Shown here in pieces: positions 48,601-57,282 of a DNA stretch of 64,000 bases; the stretch's first letter is position 1; each line of letters starts with the position of its first letter. Made by a program: the position numbers and the translations under genes. Location: the NCBI GenBank assembly GCA_034002745.1, contig JAVEZY010000002.1:1-64000 (forward strand). The letters run 5' to 3'. The notes under the pieces were generated by a model, which ran no database searches, was not told the DNA's origin, and saw only the letters and a list, made by a program, of their open reading frames with translations. This stretch comes from JAITWN01 sp034002745. Its GTDB lineage: Bacteria > Pseudomonadota > Gammaproteobacteria > SZUA-140.

Positions 48601-50388
48601 TCAGAACTCCTCCCACTCTCCGCCGTTGTTGCCCATCGCCCGGGCACGCACCCCCTCGGTGGAGGAATCGGCCTGAGGAGCCGCCGTTGGCGCACTCGCC
48701 GCCGGGTTCGACCAGGGACGGTCGGCGCCGCGCCGTTCGACCTGACGGGTCTGCGACTGGGCGGGCGTCGTCTCGACCCTGGGTGGCGCCGCCGGGCGCG
48801 ACCTCGAAACCGCTGTGCCTCCATTGATACGGAATTCCCCCATCAGTTCGTTGAGGGTTTCGGCCTGTTCCTCCATGGAGCGGCTGGCGGCGGCCGCCTG
48901 CTCGACGAGCGCTGCGTTCTGCTGAGTCATTTCGTCCATCTGCATGACCGCACGGTTGACCTGCTCGATGCCGGAAGCCTGCTCCTGACTCGCCGCCGCG
49001 ATCTCGGCGACGATGTCCGTCACCTTCTTCACGCCGGCGACGATTTCCGCCAGCGTCTGCCCCGAGTGATGCACCAGTTCGGTGCCATCGTTCACCTTCT
49101 TCACGGAGTCTCCGATCAGGCTCTTGATCTCCTTGGCGGAAGCGGCGGAACGCTGCGCCAGATTGCGCACCTCTGCGGCAACGACCGCGAAGCCGCGACC
49201 CTGCTCTCCGGCGCGCGCCGCTTCGACCGCCGCGTTCAGGGCCAGCAGATTGGTCTGGAAGGCGATTTCGTCGATCACGCCGACGATGTCGGATACCTTC
49301 TTCGACGAAGTATTGATGTCGCCCATGGCCTCGACGGCCTTGGCCACCACCTCGCCGCCACGCTCGGCCGACTCACGCGCCGCGTTCGCCAGCTGATTGG
49401 CCTGACGCGCGCTGTCAGCGTTCTGCTTCACGGTCGAAGTCAGCTCTTCCATGGAGGAAGCGGTCTCCTCCAGGGAGGAAGCCTGTTCCTCGGTACGCTG
49501 CGATAGATTCATGTTGCCGGCGGCGATTTCCCGGGCGCCGGTACCGACCGAACTGCTTGCCTCAGTGGCCCGCGCCACCAGCGCCGCAAGCCGCTCGCTC
49601 ATTTCCTTCATGGCCGCCAGCATGCGTCCCGTCTCGTCGGAAGACTTCACCACGATGCGATTGGTCAGATCGCCCTTGGCGATTGCATTGGCAACGCGGA
49701 TCGCCTCGTTGAGCGGATCCAGAATGGCGCGGATCAGCAGCACGCCCATAAGGATCGCCAGGGCGATGCCCAGGACGATGCTGCCCAGGGCCACCAGGCG
49801 GATGGTGCCGTACATGGTGTTGGAGCTTTCGTAGGACTGGCGCGCCAGCTCGATCTGCATCTCCGTCAGTTTGGCCACGCTTTCGGCCACCGGATAGTAG
49901 AGCGTGCTGACCGCATTGACCCAGTGGATCTGCGCCGGAATGATGAGACCGTTGCGCATGAGTTCGAGCGCGATGCCCAGCCCCTGTTCGGAGAAGGTCG
50001 CAAACGCCTGATGGAACTGCTCGGACAGCGCCTGTTCCTCCGGCGTCATTGCGTGCTCGCTGAACGCGGCCCACATGCGCTGGATCTCTGCTGTATTGCC
50101 TTCCACTTCAGCGATGCGTTCGCGCAACTCGTCCCGCGTACGGGCCGGATTGTCGTCCGGCCGCATGATCGGCATACCGAGAGCGACGCGATTGCGCAGC
50201 AACAATTGGTCGATGGAGGTCAGCTGTACGAGTGGGATCACGCGGTCGTCGTAGACGTGCTTCAGACCCCGGTTCGACTCGCCCATTCCCCAGAGCCCGA
50301 TCACGCCGCACACCGTGAGCAGGACCGACATGAAGGCGAGTACGGCGATCAGCCGCGCCCGAATTGACATACTTGTTATAAAGGACAT
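48601..50388 (-). CDS. Methyl-accepting chemotaxis protein with CheR/CheB tether
   Basis: A 595-residue receptor: a transmembrane helix near residues 8-30, a four-helix-type periplasmic ligand domain (to about 180), a second helix (VALGSIVLGIALAILMGVLL), a HAMP domain and a signalling domain with the standard hairpin tip (IDEIAFQTNLLALNAAVEAA). The protein ends EWEEF after a long flexible linker, matching the xWxxF pentapeptide that binds CheR and CheB. I chose ATG 50388 with GAGG upstream; two codons further upstream also could start. The ligand is unknown. Confidence 0.93.
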   Translation of the reverse strand: MSFITSMSIRARLIAVLAFMSVLLTVCGVIGLWGMGESNRGLKHVYDDRVIPLVQLTSIDQLLLRNRVALGMPIMRPDDNPARTRDELRERIAEVEGNTAEIQRMWAAFSEHAMTPEEQALSEQFHQAFATFSEQGLGIALELMRNGLIIPAQIHWVNAVSTLYYPVAESVAKLTEMQIELARQSYESSNTMYGTIRLVALGSIVLGIALAILMGVLLIRAILDPLNEAIRVANAIAKGDLTNRIVVKSSDETGRMLAAMKEMSERLAALVARATEASSSVGTGAREIAAGNMNLSQRTEEQASSLEETASSMEELTSTVKQNADSARQANQLANAARESAERGGEVVAKAVEAMGDINTSSKKVSDIVGVIDEIAFQTNLLALNAAVEAARAGEQGRGFAVVAAEVRNLAQRSAASAKEIKSLIGDSVKKVNDGTELVHHSGQTLAEIVAGVKKVTDIVAEIAAASQEQASGIEQVNRAVMQMDEMTQQNAALVEQAAAASRSMEEQAETLNELMGEFRINGGTAVSRSRPAAPPRVETTPAQSQTRQVERRGADRPWSNPAASAPTAAPQADSSTEGVRARAMGNNGGEWEEF

Positions 50389-50409
50389 GTTCTTATGCCT
50401 CATCAACAG

Positions 50410-50940
50410 TTAACTGGCCGTTGCTTCGCTCACCACTGCCTGCGCTGCAAGCTCCCCGATCATCCTCCCGACATCGTCCAGTAGTCTGTCGATGTCCAAT
50501 AGCACCACCATCCGCTCTCCAAGCGCCGCCATCCCGTGCATGTAGCGGACGTCGACCGAAGCACCAAAGTCCGGCGTGGGGCGTGCATCGTCCGCTGTGA
50601 CATCGCAGACATCGGATACAGCATCCACGATCAGCCCCACCAGGCGTTCACGTCCAGCGGTGACGACATTCGCCACCACGATCACCGTCGTCGCACCATA
50701 GTCGATCCGCGGCATCCCCAGGCGCCTGCGCAGATCGATGATCGGCACCACCGTGCCGCGCAGATTGAGGACGCCCTGCACGCACTCCGGCGTGCTCGGT
50801 ATCGGTGTCACGGCGCTCCATCCGCGAATCTCCTGAACCCGCAGGATGTCCATACCGTACTGCTCGCCCGCCAGCTCGAAGGTCAGATACTGACCGGTGG
50901 CCTCGGTGACCTGCACCGCCTCGGCGCTTGTCGCATTCAT
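50410..50940 (-). CDS. cheW: Chemotaxis scaffold protein CheW (first)
   Basis: A 176-residue SH3-like coupling protein that links receptors to CheA. The CheW fold has YLTFELAGEQYGMDILRVQEIRGW at the N terminus (in part) and the conserved GVLNLRGTVVPIIDLRRRLG near residue 60, plus a second pattern LVGLIVDAVSDV. It ends just before the tethered receptor. A second cheW lies at 51365; both are full length, so CheA may be coupled to receptors by two variants. Confidence 0.94.
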   Translation of the reverse strand: MNATSAEAVQVTEATGQYLTFELAGEQYGMDILRVQEIRGWSAVTPIPSTPECVQGVLNLRGTVVPIIDLRRRLGMPRIDYGATTVIVVANVVTAGRERLVGLIVDAVSDVCDVTADDARPTPDFGASVDVRYMHGMAALGERMVVLLDIDRLLDDVGRMIGELAAQAVVSEATAS

Positions 50941-50974
50941 GTTTTCATCCCCCGTTGCACGTCTTGCTTCGGCT

Positions 50975-51349
50975 TCACGAAGGCCTGTTTCCGAGCAGTC
51001 GGCTGACGATACCGATCAGCCTATCGGGATCGAATGGCTTTACGATCCACCCGCTGGCGCCGGCACTGCGCGCTTTGCCCTTCATGTCGTCGGAAGTCTC
51101 CGTTGTCAGCATGAGAATCGGCGTGCTGCGATACGCCGGCAGGCGCCGCAGTTCACCTACCAGCTCGATTCCGTTCATGCCTGGCATGTTCATGTCGCTG
51201 ACAACCAGGTCCGCGGCGGCGCGCTCTGCCAGCGCCAACGCCTTGCGACCGTCCTCCGCCTCCGTCACCAGGTGTCCCGCCTCGGTGAGCGCAAAGGCGA
51301 CCATGCGGCGCATCGAAGGGGAGTCGTCGACGATCAGGATTGCAGCCAT
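50975..51349 (-). CDS. CheY-like single-domain response regulator
   Basis: A 124-residue receiver with the acidic pair IVDDSPSMRRM, phospho-acceptor D52 in VSDMNMPGMNG and the switch residues TTE and KPF. The DxNMPGMNG pattern is closer to PatA/CheY-III-type receivers that pair with cheW than to motor-binding CheY; here cheY (55465) is the better motor candidate. It sits between the two cheW genes. It may act as a phosphate sink or as an additional output. Confidence 0.9.
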   Translation of the reverse strand: MAAILIVDDSPSMRRMVAFALTEAGHLVTEAEDGRKALALAERAAADLVVSDMNMPGMNGIELVGELRRLPAYRSTPILMLTTETSDDMKGKARSAGASGWIVKPFDPDRLIGIVSRLLGNRPS

Positions 51350-51364
51350 GCGCCCGTCCTCGAA

Positions 51365-51880
51365 CTAGAAGTCCTCGAGCGCGCTGACGATCAGCGTGTC
51401 GATGTCGAGGATGGTCACCATGCGTCCGTCCACGGTCGCCAGGCCGGAGGCGAATGCCTGCTCGGTGCGCCCTCCAGTGCGTGGCGGAGAGGTCACCGCC
51501 TCCGCGGAGAAGGTGCACACTTCGGACACGCCGTCGACGGCGATTCCCACCGTCTTGGTGCCGTGCATCATCTGCACCCGCACCACAACCACCACGGTGG
51601 ATGCGTCGAAGTCACGCGCCTCGAGCCCAAAGCGCCGGCGCAGATTGATGACCGGAACGATGACGCCGCGCAGGTTCATCACCCCGAGGACATATTCCGG
51701 AGTACGCGGGACCGAGGTTACTCCGCTCCAGCCCTTGATCTCCTGTACCCGCAGGATATCGATGCCGTATTCCTCTCCCGCGCAGAAGAATGTCAGACAC
51801 TGCTGCACGGCTTCCAATGGACCGCCGGTTCCGTCCACGAACGAATTGGACTCGACGGCCGAACTGGCGCTGCTGCTCAT
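51365..51880 (-). CDS. cheW: Chemotaxis scaffold protein CheW (second)
   Basis: A 171-residue CheW with the scaffold patterns CLTFFCAGEEYGIDILRVQEIKGW (shown in part) and GVMNLRGVIVPVINLRRRFGLEA near residue 67, and TVGIAVDGVSEV near 108. It is about as long as the first CheW and shares many residues with it, a tandem-duplicate look. It directly follows cheA with a 12-base gap, the usual place for CheW. Confidence 0.93.
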   Translation of the reverse strand: MSSSASSAVESNSFVDGTGGPLEAVQQCLTFFCAGEEYGIDILRVQEIKGWSGVTSVPRTPEYVLGVMNLRGVIVPVINLRRRFGLEARDFDASTVVVVVRVQMMHGTKTVGIAVDGVSEVCTFSAEAVTSPPRTGGRTEQAFASGLATVDGRMVTILDIDTLIVSALEDF

Positions 51881-51892
51881 CGCGCTACTCCT

Positions 51893-53965
51893 TTACGCTG
51901 CCGATCGGGAGAGCCCCGGTCGGCCTCCCTCGCTTTCGAAGCTGGCCATCAGGCCGGGAATATCCAGAATCAGAGCGACATGTCCGTCACCGAGCATCGT
52001 CGCTCCGGAAAGTCCCGGCAGCTGACGGAAGTTGGCCTCCAGACTCTTGATCACCACCTGCTGCTGCGCCAGCAGCTCATCGACCAGAATGCCGGCGCGG
52101 CGGCCATCCGATTCGACGATGGTGAGCAGGCCGCGGAATAGCTCGGTGGAGTCCGGCTCGATTCCGAACAGGTCGTACAGCCGGATGATCGGAATGTATT
52201 CGTCACGAAGACGGAACAGTTCGGCGCCGCCGGCGATCGAGCTGACCTGATCACGTCGCATCTGGATGGTCTCGACGATGGAGACCAGCGGAATTACGTA
52301 TACTTCCTTGCCGACACGTACGAGCTGCCCATCGAGGATGGCGAGGGTGAGCGGCAGGCGGATGCGCACCGTGCTTCCCTTGCCAAGCGATGAGAACACC
52401 TGAACATTGCCACCGAGTTCGGCGATGTTGCGTCGCACCACGTCCATGCCGACCCCGCGGCCCGAGACGTCGCTGACTTCCTCGGCGGTGGAAAAGCCGG
52501 GATGGAAGATCAGATTGTTGACGCGCTCATCGGAGGGTTCCTCGTCAGGGCCAATCAGCCCGCGTTCACGGGCCTTGGCGAGGATGCGTTCGCGGTTCAG
52601 GCCGGCGCCATCGTCGATGATCTCGACGGTGATGTTGCCGCCCTTGTGATAGGCGTTGAGGTGGATCGTGCCGGTATCGCTCTTGCCGTTGGCCGCACGT
52701 GTTTCCGGACTTTCTATGCCATGATCGATGCTGTTGCGCACCAGATGTACCAGCGGGTCGCCGATCTTTTCGAGGACGGTCTTGTCCAGTTCCGTCTGCT
52801 CGCCGGTCATCTTCAGTTCGACATGCTTGCCGAGCCGCGCGCCGAGATCGCGCACCATGCGCGGAAATCGATTGAACACGAAGCTGATCGGGAACATGCG
52901 CACGCGCATCACGCTTTCCTGCAGGGCGCGCATCTGCCGTTCGAGCTGGCTCAGTCCGTTCTTCAGATCATCATTGCGGTGGTCGCCAATGCTTGCCGCG
53001 AGCTGGCTTAGCATCGACTGGGTGATCACGAGCTCACCGACCGTGTTGATCAGTTCGTCCAGCTTTTCGATGCTTACCCGGATCGACGTCGATTCACTGT
53101 GCGGCCGGGGCGTCTCGGCGGGCGCGGCGGCGACCGGCGCAGGTACGGCTGGCGCAGCCGGGGCGGCGGCTGCAGGCGCAGCCTGCTTCGTTGACTCGTC
53201 AGCCGGTCTCTGCGTCTCTTCTTCGAACGATGATTCCTGCGTGATCGGTTCTTCGATCGCGATCTCCGCCTCATCCCCGATCCAGGAGAATATCTGCTCG
53301 ATGTCGGCGCGGACGACGTCGGCCTGCAGTTCTACGGTCCACTGCATGTAGCAGACCTGCGGATCCATATCCGCGAGCGGTGGAACCGAGGCTGCATCAA
53401 CGCGCACCGATGACTCGCCCAGGCCAGCCAGCTCATTGATCAGGCACAGCGGATCATTTCCCTTGCGGAGCAGATCGATTCGCGGCGCAATGCGAACAAT
53501 CCAGCGACCGGATGTCGCGGCCGGCGACGACGCGGCGGACACCTTGTCGGCGGCAGGAGCGGGTGCATCGCCGTTTGCTTCGGCGATGCGGCGCGCGAAT
53601 TCTGATTGGATGCCAGTGAAGCGCGTGGGATCCGGATTCTGCCTGGAGCGCGCAGCCGAGAGCAGCTCACGCATTGCATCCACGGAACGAAGCAGCAGAT
53701 CGGTTTCTCCCGAACTCAGCCGCACCTTGCCGCTGCGTACCATGTCGAGCAGCGTTTCCATGGTATGAGTAAACGAAGTCAGCTCCGAGAAGCCGAAGGT
53801 TGCGGCGCCGCCCTTGATCGAATGCGCGACGCGAAAGATGGTGTTGATTCCTTCCTCGTCGAGTCCGCTGGCGTCGATCGCCAGCAGAGTCTGCTCCATT
53901 GCGTCGAGCGCCTCTTCACTCTCCTGGAAGAAGATGTCGTGAAACTGTTCCAGATCGATGCTCAT
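51893..53965 (-). CDS. cheA: Chemotaxis histidine kinase CheA
   Basis: A 690-residue kinase. The P1 domain has the phosphorylated histidine H48 in RVAHSIKGGAATF; a second helical region and an alanine/proline linker (residues 250-305) follow; dimerisation (P3) is near 310, and the ATPase (P4) shows the N box LVRNSIDHGIE, the G1 IIDDGAGLNRERIL and GRGVGMDVVRR. The P5 CheW-like domain begins near 545. There is no extra C-terminal receiver. It is the core of the operon, between STAS and cheW. Confidence 0.96.
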   Translation of the reverse strand: MSIDLEQFHDIFFQESEEALDAMEQTLLAIDASGLDEEGINTIFRVAHSIKGGAATFGFSELTSFTHTMETLLDMVRSGKVRLSSGETDLLLRSVDAMRELLSAARSRQNPDPTRFTGIQSEFARRIAEANGDAPAPAADKVSAASSPAATSGRWIVRIAPRIDLLRKGNDPLCLINELAGLGESSVRVDAASVPPLADMDPQVCYMQWTVELQADVVRADIEQIFSWIGDEAEIAIEEPITQESSFEEETQRPADESTKQAAPAAAAPAAPAVPAPVAAAPAETPRPHSESTSIRVSIEKLDELINTVGELVITQSMLSQLAASIGDHRNDDLKNGLSQLERQMRALQESVMRVRMFPISFVFNRFPRMVRDLGARLGKHVELKMTGEQTELDKTVLEKIGDPLVHLVRNSIDHGIESPETRAANGKSDTGTIHLNAYHKGGNITVEIIDDGAGLNRERILAKARERGLIGPDEEPSDERVNNLIFHPGFSTAEEVSDVSGRGVGMDVVRRNIAELGGNVQVFSSLGKGSTVRIRLPLTLAILDGQLVRVGKEVYVIPLVSIVETIQMRRDQVSSIAGGAELFRLRDEYIPIIRLYDLFGIEPDSTELFRGLLTIVESDGRRAGILVDELLAQQQVVIKSLEANFRQLPGLSGATMLGDGHVALILDIPGLMASFESEGGRPGLSRSAA

Positions 53966-54010
53966 CAGGTGTTCCCATCTTCCGTCTGATTGATGTACCG
54001 TCCGGTGGCG

Positions 54011-54502
54011 TCAGAGGACGGCGGCGAATTGTTCGACTCCGCTCGGACTTTCGAGGAGAGGAGCCACACCAAGCCTGGTCACTGCGTGCTCGGTCTGGGC
54101 GGAGCGTCCCTTCCAGCAGAAAGCGATCCCGCGCTCCATGCAGTCGATTGACAGGGCAACCAGCAACTGCACGCCCGCAGTATCGATGCGCTCGATAGCG
54201 GAGGCATCGAGCACCATGGGAAGTTCGCGTGACACCTGCTCGGCGAGCAGGGCGCGCAGATCATCCACCTGATGGCGCGTACACTCGCTGCCAAAACGCA
54301 CGATGTTGCAGCCCTGCGCGGTATGGATGTCCAGCACCGAAGGGGCGAGAGGAAGCGCGACCGGCGATGCCGGTCGCGCCGGCTTGCGCCTTGCACCAAC
54401 GGGCGGCTTTTTTGCCGCCACTGCAGTACGCGCCTTCTTTGCGGTGGAAGCCGTCTTTTTCTTCACTGCGGTCTTTGCGACCGTTCGCGGTTTCGCGGCC
54501 AT
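54011..54502 (-). CDS. STAS-domain protein with lysine/alanine-rich N-terminal tail
   Basis: A 163-residue protein. Residues 1-50 are a basic repeat of Lys, Ala, Thr and Pro (AKPRTVAKTAVKKKTASTAKK in part), like histone H1 tails; residues 60-160 are a STAS domain of the anti-sigma-antagonist type, with the phospho-site loop IERIDTAGVQLL where threonine replaces the usual serine. I chose ATG 54502; the frame is open to 54574. It sits between cheZ and cheA with 45 bases to cheA and may modulate signalling or bind nucleic acid or membranes through its tail. Its function is not known. Confidence 0.8.
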   Translation of the reverse strand: MAAKPRTVAKTAVKKKTASTAKKARTAVAAKKPPVGARRKPARPASPVALPLAPSVLDIHTAQGCNIVRFGSECTRHQVDDLRALLAEQVSRELPMVLDASAIERIDTAGVQLLVALSIDCMERGIAFCWKGRSAQTEHAVTRLGVAPLLESPSGVEQFAAVL

Positions 54503-54580
54503 TCTGGTTCCCAACCTCCCCTTCGTTGCGTCGTGCATTTGTTTCGTGCAACCGAGTGTCTTCGCCCCTGTCAAGAGACG

Positions 54581-54608
54581 CTATCGGCGTTTTGGAAAGA
54601 AAACTGAA
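54581..54608 (-). promoter_or_regulatory. Weak sigma-28-like site before the STAS gene
   Basis: On the minus strand TTCAGTTT (54601-54608) and GCCGATAG (54581-54588) match the FliA elements at 6 of 8 and 7 of 8, but the spacer is 12 rather than 11 bases. It lies in the 216-base gap after cheZ and could provide an internal start for STAS-cheA-cheW. That gap otherwise holds no gene. Confidence 0.35.
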
Positions 54609-54718
54609 ACAGGATGCGACATCGGAGGCGATCTGGAGATGAGGCCGCTCGGAGCGGCGCGGAGCTGGCATGCAGGTCCGACAGGGCGCGGATGTATCGA
54701 TCGCGGCCTGGCCGAACT

Positions 54719-55468
54719 TCAGAGATTCAGCCCGGAAAGCAGGAGATCGACTTCATCCTGCCCCCCCACCGCCTGGCCCTTGGCGACGCCGGGCACCTGC
54801 GGACCGCAGGCGCCATTGGGTACTGGCTCGCGGGCGCGATAGATGACTTCCTGACCGCGGGACAGCGCAACCATACCGGCCAGCGCCTCCTGTATCTCAT
54901 CGATGAGATTCATGACGCTGCGAATGATCTGTCCGCTGAGATCCTGGTATCCCTGCGCAAGCAATACCTCACTCAGATTTGCGCGAATGCGTTCGGCATT
55001 TTCATGGGCGGCCGCCAGGAATCCGCTCATTTCGCCCAGCAGAGCGACGCGCTGCTCCTCGGAGAGCTCGCCTTCACGCCACTGCTGCCAGTTCGGCAGC
55101 ACATGGTTCACTCCCTGCAGGATGCTTTCCGCCGGGACGTGCGACTGCTCCACCAGATCCATGGTGCGATGCGCGGCTTCGTCGGTGAGCTTGAGCACGT
55201 GTTCCAGGCTGACCCGGGCATCGGGCACCTCCTTGCGCGACAGATCTTCGACACGTGCGTCTACGCAGAACCGTTCGAGCGCCGTTTCAATTCCGCGCGT
55301 GAGCTCGCCCACGTTCTTCAGCAGCATATGGTCATGCGTAGCGGCAAGCGCATCGAGCTGGGCGACGAATCGCCTTTCATCGCGCGCGTTCCATGCGGCG
55401 ACCAGTTCGGCCAGTTCGGCGTCGTAGCGGCTGGCGTCGATCGCTTGCGATGCGGTTTCCTTGCTCAT
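54719..55468 (-). CDS. cheZ: Chemotaxis protein phosphatase CheZ
   Basis: A 249-residue phosphatase that dephosphorylates CheY-P. The long helical hairpin contains the signature LLAQGYQDLSGQIIRSVM, with the catalytic glutamine, near residue 172. The C terminus ends with the CheY-binding helix (QDEVDLLLSGLNL). CheZ occurs in beta- and gammaproteobacteria and a few others, consistent with the taxonomic impression. It begins in a four-base ATGA overlap with the end of cheY. Confidence 0.94.
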   Translation of the reverse strand: MSKETASQAIDASRYDAELAELVAAWNARDERRFVAQLDALAATHDHMLLKNVGELTRGIETALERFCVDARVEDLSRKEVPDARVSLEHVLKLTDEAAHRTMDLVEQSHVPAESILQGVNHVLPNWQQWREGELSEEQRVALLGEMSGFLAAAHENAERIRANLSEVLLAQGYQDLSGQIIRSVMNLIDEIQEALAGMVALSRGQEVIYRAREPVPNGACGPQVPGVAKGQAVGGQDEVDLLLSGLNL

Positions 55469-55857
55469 CCGGACATGCCCAGCGTTTCGAAAATCTTGTC
55501 GAGCTTTTCCTTCAGGGTAGCGGCGGTGAAGGGTTTGATGACATAACCGTTCACGCCGGCCTGGGCGGCTTCGACGATCTGCTCGCGCTTCGCTTCCGCG
55601 GTCAGCATCAGCACCGGCAGCTTGGCCAGACTGCCGTCGGCCCTGACCGCGCGCAGCAGATCGATGCCCTGCATTCCGGGCATATTCCAGTCGGTGATCA
55701 GAAAGTCGAAATTCCCGGCCTGCAGCATCGGCAAAGCGGTCTTGCCGTCGTCCGCTTCCTCGATGCGTGAATAGCCCAGCTCCTGGAGCACGTTCTTGAC
55801 GATACGGCGCATCGTCGAGAAATCATCGACCACGAGAAACTTCAAATCCTTGTTCAT
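55465..55857 (-). CDS. cheY: Chemotaxis response regulator CheY
   Basis: A 130-residue receiver that signals the flagellar motor. It has the acidic pair VVDDFSTMRR, phospho-acceptor D56 in LITDWNMPGM, switch residue in MLTAEA, and lysine in YVIKPF, all close to E. coli CheY (129 residues). I chose the ATG at 55857, preceded by GGGGA, over a frame that extends to 55908. It is the first gene of the chemotaxis cluster, behind a sigma-28-like promoter. Confidence 0.96.
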   Translation of the reverse strand: MNKDLKFLVVDDFSTMRRIVKNVLQELGYSRIEEADDGKTALPMLQAGNFDFLITDWNMPGMQGIDLLRAVRADGSLAKLPVLMLTAEAKREQIVEAAQAGVNGYVIKPFTAATLKEKLDKIFETLGMSG

Positions 55858-55912
55858 GGAATCCCCATCGAGGTAATGCGACCGGCGGACATCGGCGGTC
55901 CGAACCATTCCT

Positions 55913-55939
55913 TGATCGGCGTGCCGATCCCAAACTTGA
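55913..55939 (-). promoter_or_regulatory. Sigma-28 (FliA) promoter upstream of cheY
   Basis: On the minus strand TCAAGTTT (55932-55939), exactly 11 bases, then GCCGATCA (55913-55920) match the flagellar sigma-28 consensus at 7 of 8 positions in each element. Transcription would begin near 55905 and give about 50 bases of leader to cheY. This is the best sigma-28 match I found and it heads the chemotaxis operon. Confidence 0.7.
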
Positions 55940-56023
55940 GATGGCGGTCACCGTTTTCGGCGGAGAATGAGGCCCGGCACGACACCACCGGTCAGGCGAA
56001 GACGACATATAATTGGAGATCTT

Positions 56024-56662
56024 GTGTTCGAAATAGGGATGAGCTCACTGGAACGCATCGATCTGGGCATGGAGGCCGCCGTCTTGCGGGGGCAGGCACT
56101 GACTCATGCGGAGGCACTGCTGGCCGAACTGGAGACGATCGAACGGCAGGCGCCGCCCAGACGAATGGAAACGCCGGGCGGACGAGTGATGTCGGTGTCG
56201 ATGACCAACTGCGGTCCGCTCGGCTGGATCAGCGATCGGGGCGGCTATCGCTACAGTGCAACGGATCCGCTCACTGGCAATGCGTGGCCCGCGATGCCCG
56301 AGGTCTTTGCGCATGTCGCGCGAAGCGCTGCGGCTGCGCTGGGTCATGACGAATACCGACCGGACGCCTGTCTGATCAACCACTACCGCCCCGGGACAAC
56401 ACTGTCCCTGCACCAGGATCGCGACGAACGTGACCTTACCGCGCCCATCGTTTCAGTGTCCCTGGGAATGAGCGCGATTTTCGTCTTCGGCGGATTGAAA
56501 CGCCGGGATCCCGTGCAAGCCATCGAACTGCACCATGGTGATGTCGTGGTGTGGGGTGGAAGGGACCGGCTGCGCTATCATGGAATCCGCCGGCTCTGCG
56601 GTCCGGCTCATCCGCTTTTCGGTGACGCACGCATCAATCTGACTTTCCGGCGCGCGCGATGA
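56024..56662 (+). CDS. alkB: Alpha-ketoglutarate-dependent DNA dealkylase AlkB
   Basis: A 212-residue Fe(II)/2-oxoglutarate dioxygenase that repairs N1-methyladenine and N3-methylcytosine. It shows METPGGRVMSVSMTNCG, NHYRPG, the iron ligands LHQDRDE and YHGI, and the 2-oxoglutarate arginine in INLTFRRA. The start is ambiguous: GTG 56024 has GGAG five bases upstream, while ATG 56039 would suit a TATAAT at 56008. Length matches E. coli AlkB (216). It diverges from cheY and is followed by an Ada-like gene. Confidence 0.95.
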   Translation: MFEIGMSSLERIDLGMEAAVLRGQALTHAEALLAELETIERQAPPRRMETPGGRVMSVSMTNCGPLGWISDRGGYRYSATDPLTGNAWPAMPEVFAHVARSAAAALGHDEYRPDACLINHYRPGTTLSLHQDRDERDLTAPIVSVSLGMSAIFVFGGLKRRDPVQAIELHHGDVVVWGGRDRLRYHGIRRLCGPAHPLFGDARINLTFRRAR

Positions 56663-56684
56663 CAACCCGACAGGAGGCAAGCCC

Positions 56685-57254
56685 ATGACATCCAGGTCCC
56701 GCCCCAGCGACGATCGGACAGGCCTGTTCTACGCGCATGGCGGCAGCGCCATCGGCCGCCTGCTGCTGATCCACGACGGGAACGCGGTGCACGCGCTGCT
56801 GCCGGGAGACGACGACGGAGAGCTGCTGCTCGAGGCGCGACGCCGCTTCGGCGGGGAACTGACGAGGGACGAGAGCGAAGCGGGCGCAGCCATGCTGGCG
56901 CGCATCGGCGAGCTCATTGAATCCGGTTCAACCGGATGCGCCGCGACGCCCCTCGCTCCCGATGGAACGCCGTTTCAGCGGCGAGTCTGGGACGTGTTGC
57001 GCGCGCTGCCGGTCGGCGCGACCGCCAGCTACGGCGATATCGCCAGGCGTATGGGACGACCGAGCGCCGCCCGCGCGGTCGCGCGGGCCTGCGGCGCGAA
57101 CCCGATCGCGGTGCTCATTCCCTGTCATCGCGTCGTGCGCGGGGACGGCGGCCTGGGAGGATATCGCTGGGGGCTGCAGCGCAAGAGAGAACTGCTGCGA
57201 CGCGAAACGGCGATGGGGCGCGCGGGCCCCGACGACGCAATGAATCCGAACTGA
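56685..57254 (+). CDS. Methylated-DNA--cysteine methyltransferase, Ada C-terminal type
   Basis: A 189-residue suicide repair protein for O6-methylguanine. The acceptor is C147 in the PCHRVVRGDGGLGGYRWG motif; ARAVARACGANP precedes it and the helix-turn-helix is near residue 115-135. The sequence resembles the C-terminal half of E. coli Ada more than Ogt, yet the Ada N-terminal sensor with its zinc cysteines is absent. The start has AGGAGG 7 bases upstream. It lies 22 bases after alkB, recalling the ada-alkB operon. Confidence 0.92.
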   Translation: MTSRSRPSDDRTGLFYAHGGSAIGRLLLIHDGNAVHALLPGDDDGELLLEARRRFGGELTRDESEAGAAMLARIGELIESGSTGCAATPLAPDGTPFQRRVWDVLRALPVGATASYGDIARRMGRPSAARAVARACGANPIAVLIPCHRVVRGDGGLGGYRWGLQRKRELLRRETAMGRAGPDDAMNPN

Positions 57255-57282
57255 GATCAGGCCGGCCGGATCCGGCCATTGT

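Noticed and set aside
46843..50388. The two receptor genes as a mobile or recombined repeat
   Set aside because: Similarity is confined to the signalling domain that all methyl-accepting proteins share; the N-terminal parts are unrelated.
51893..55857. A sigma-28 promoter directly upstream of cheA
   Set aside because: The 45-base gap between the STAS gene and cheA has no matching elements; cheA is probably read from the cheY or STAS promoters.
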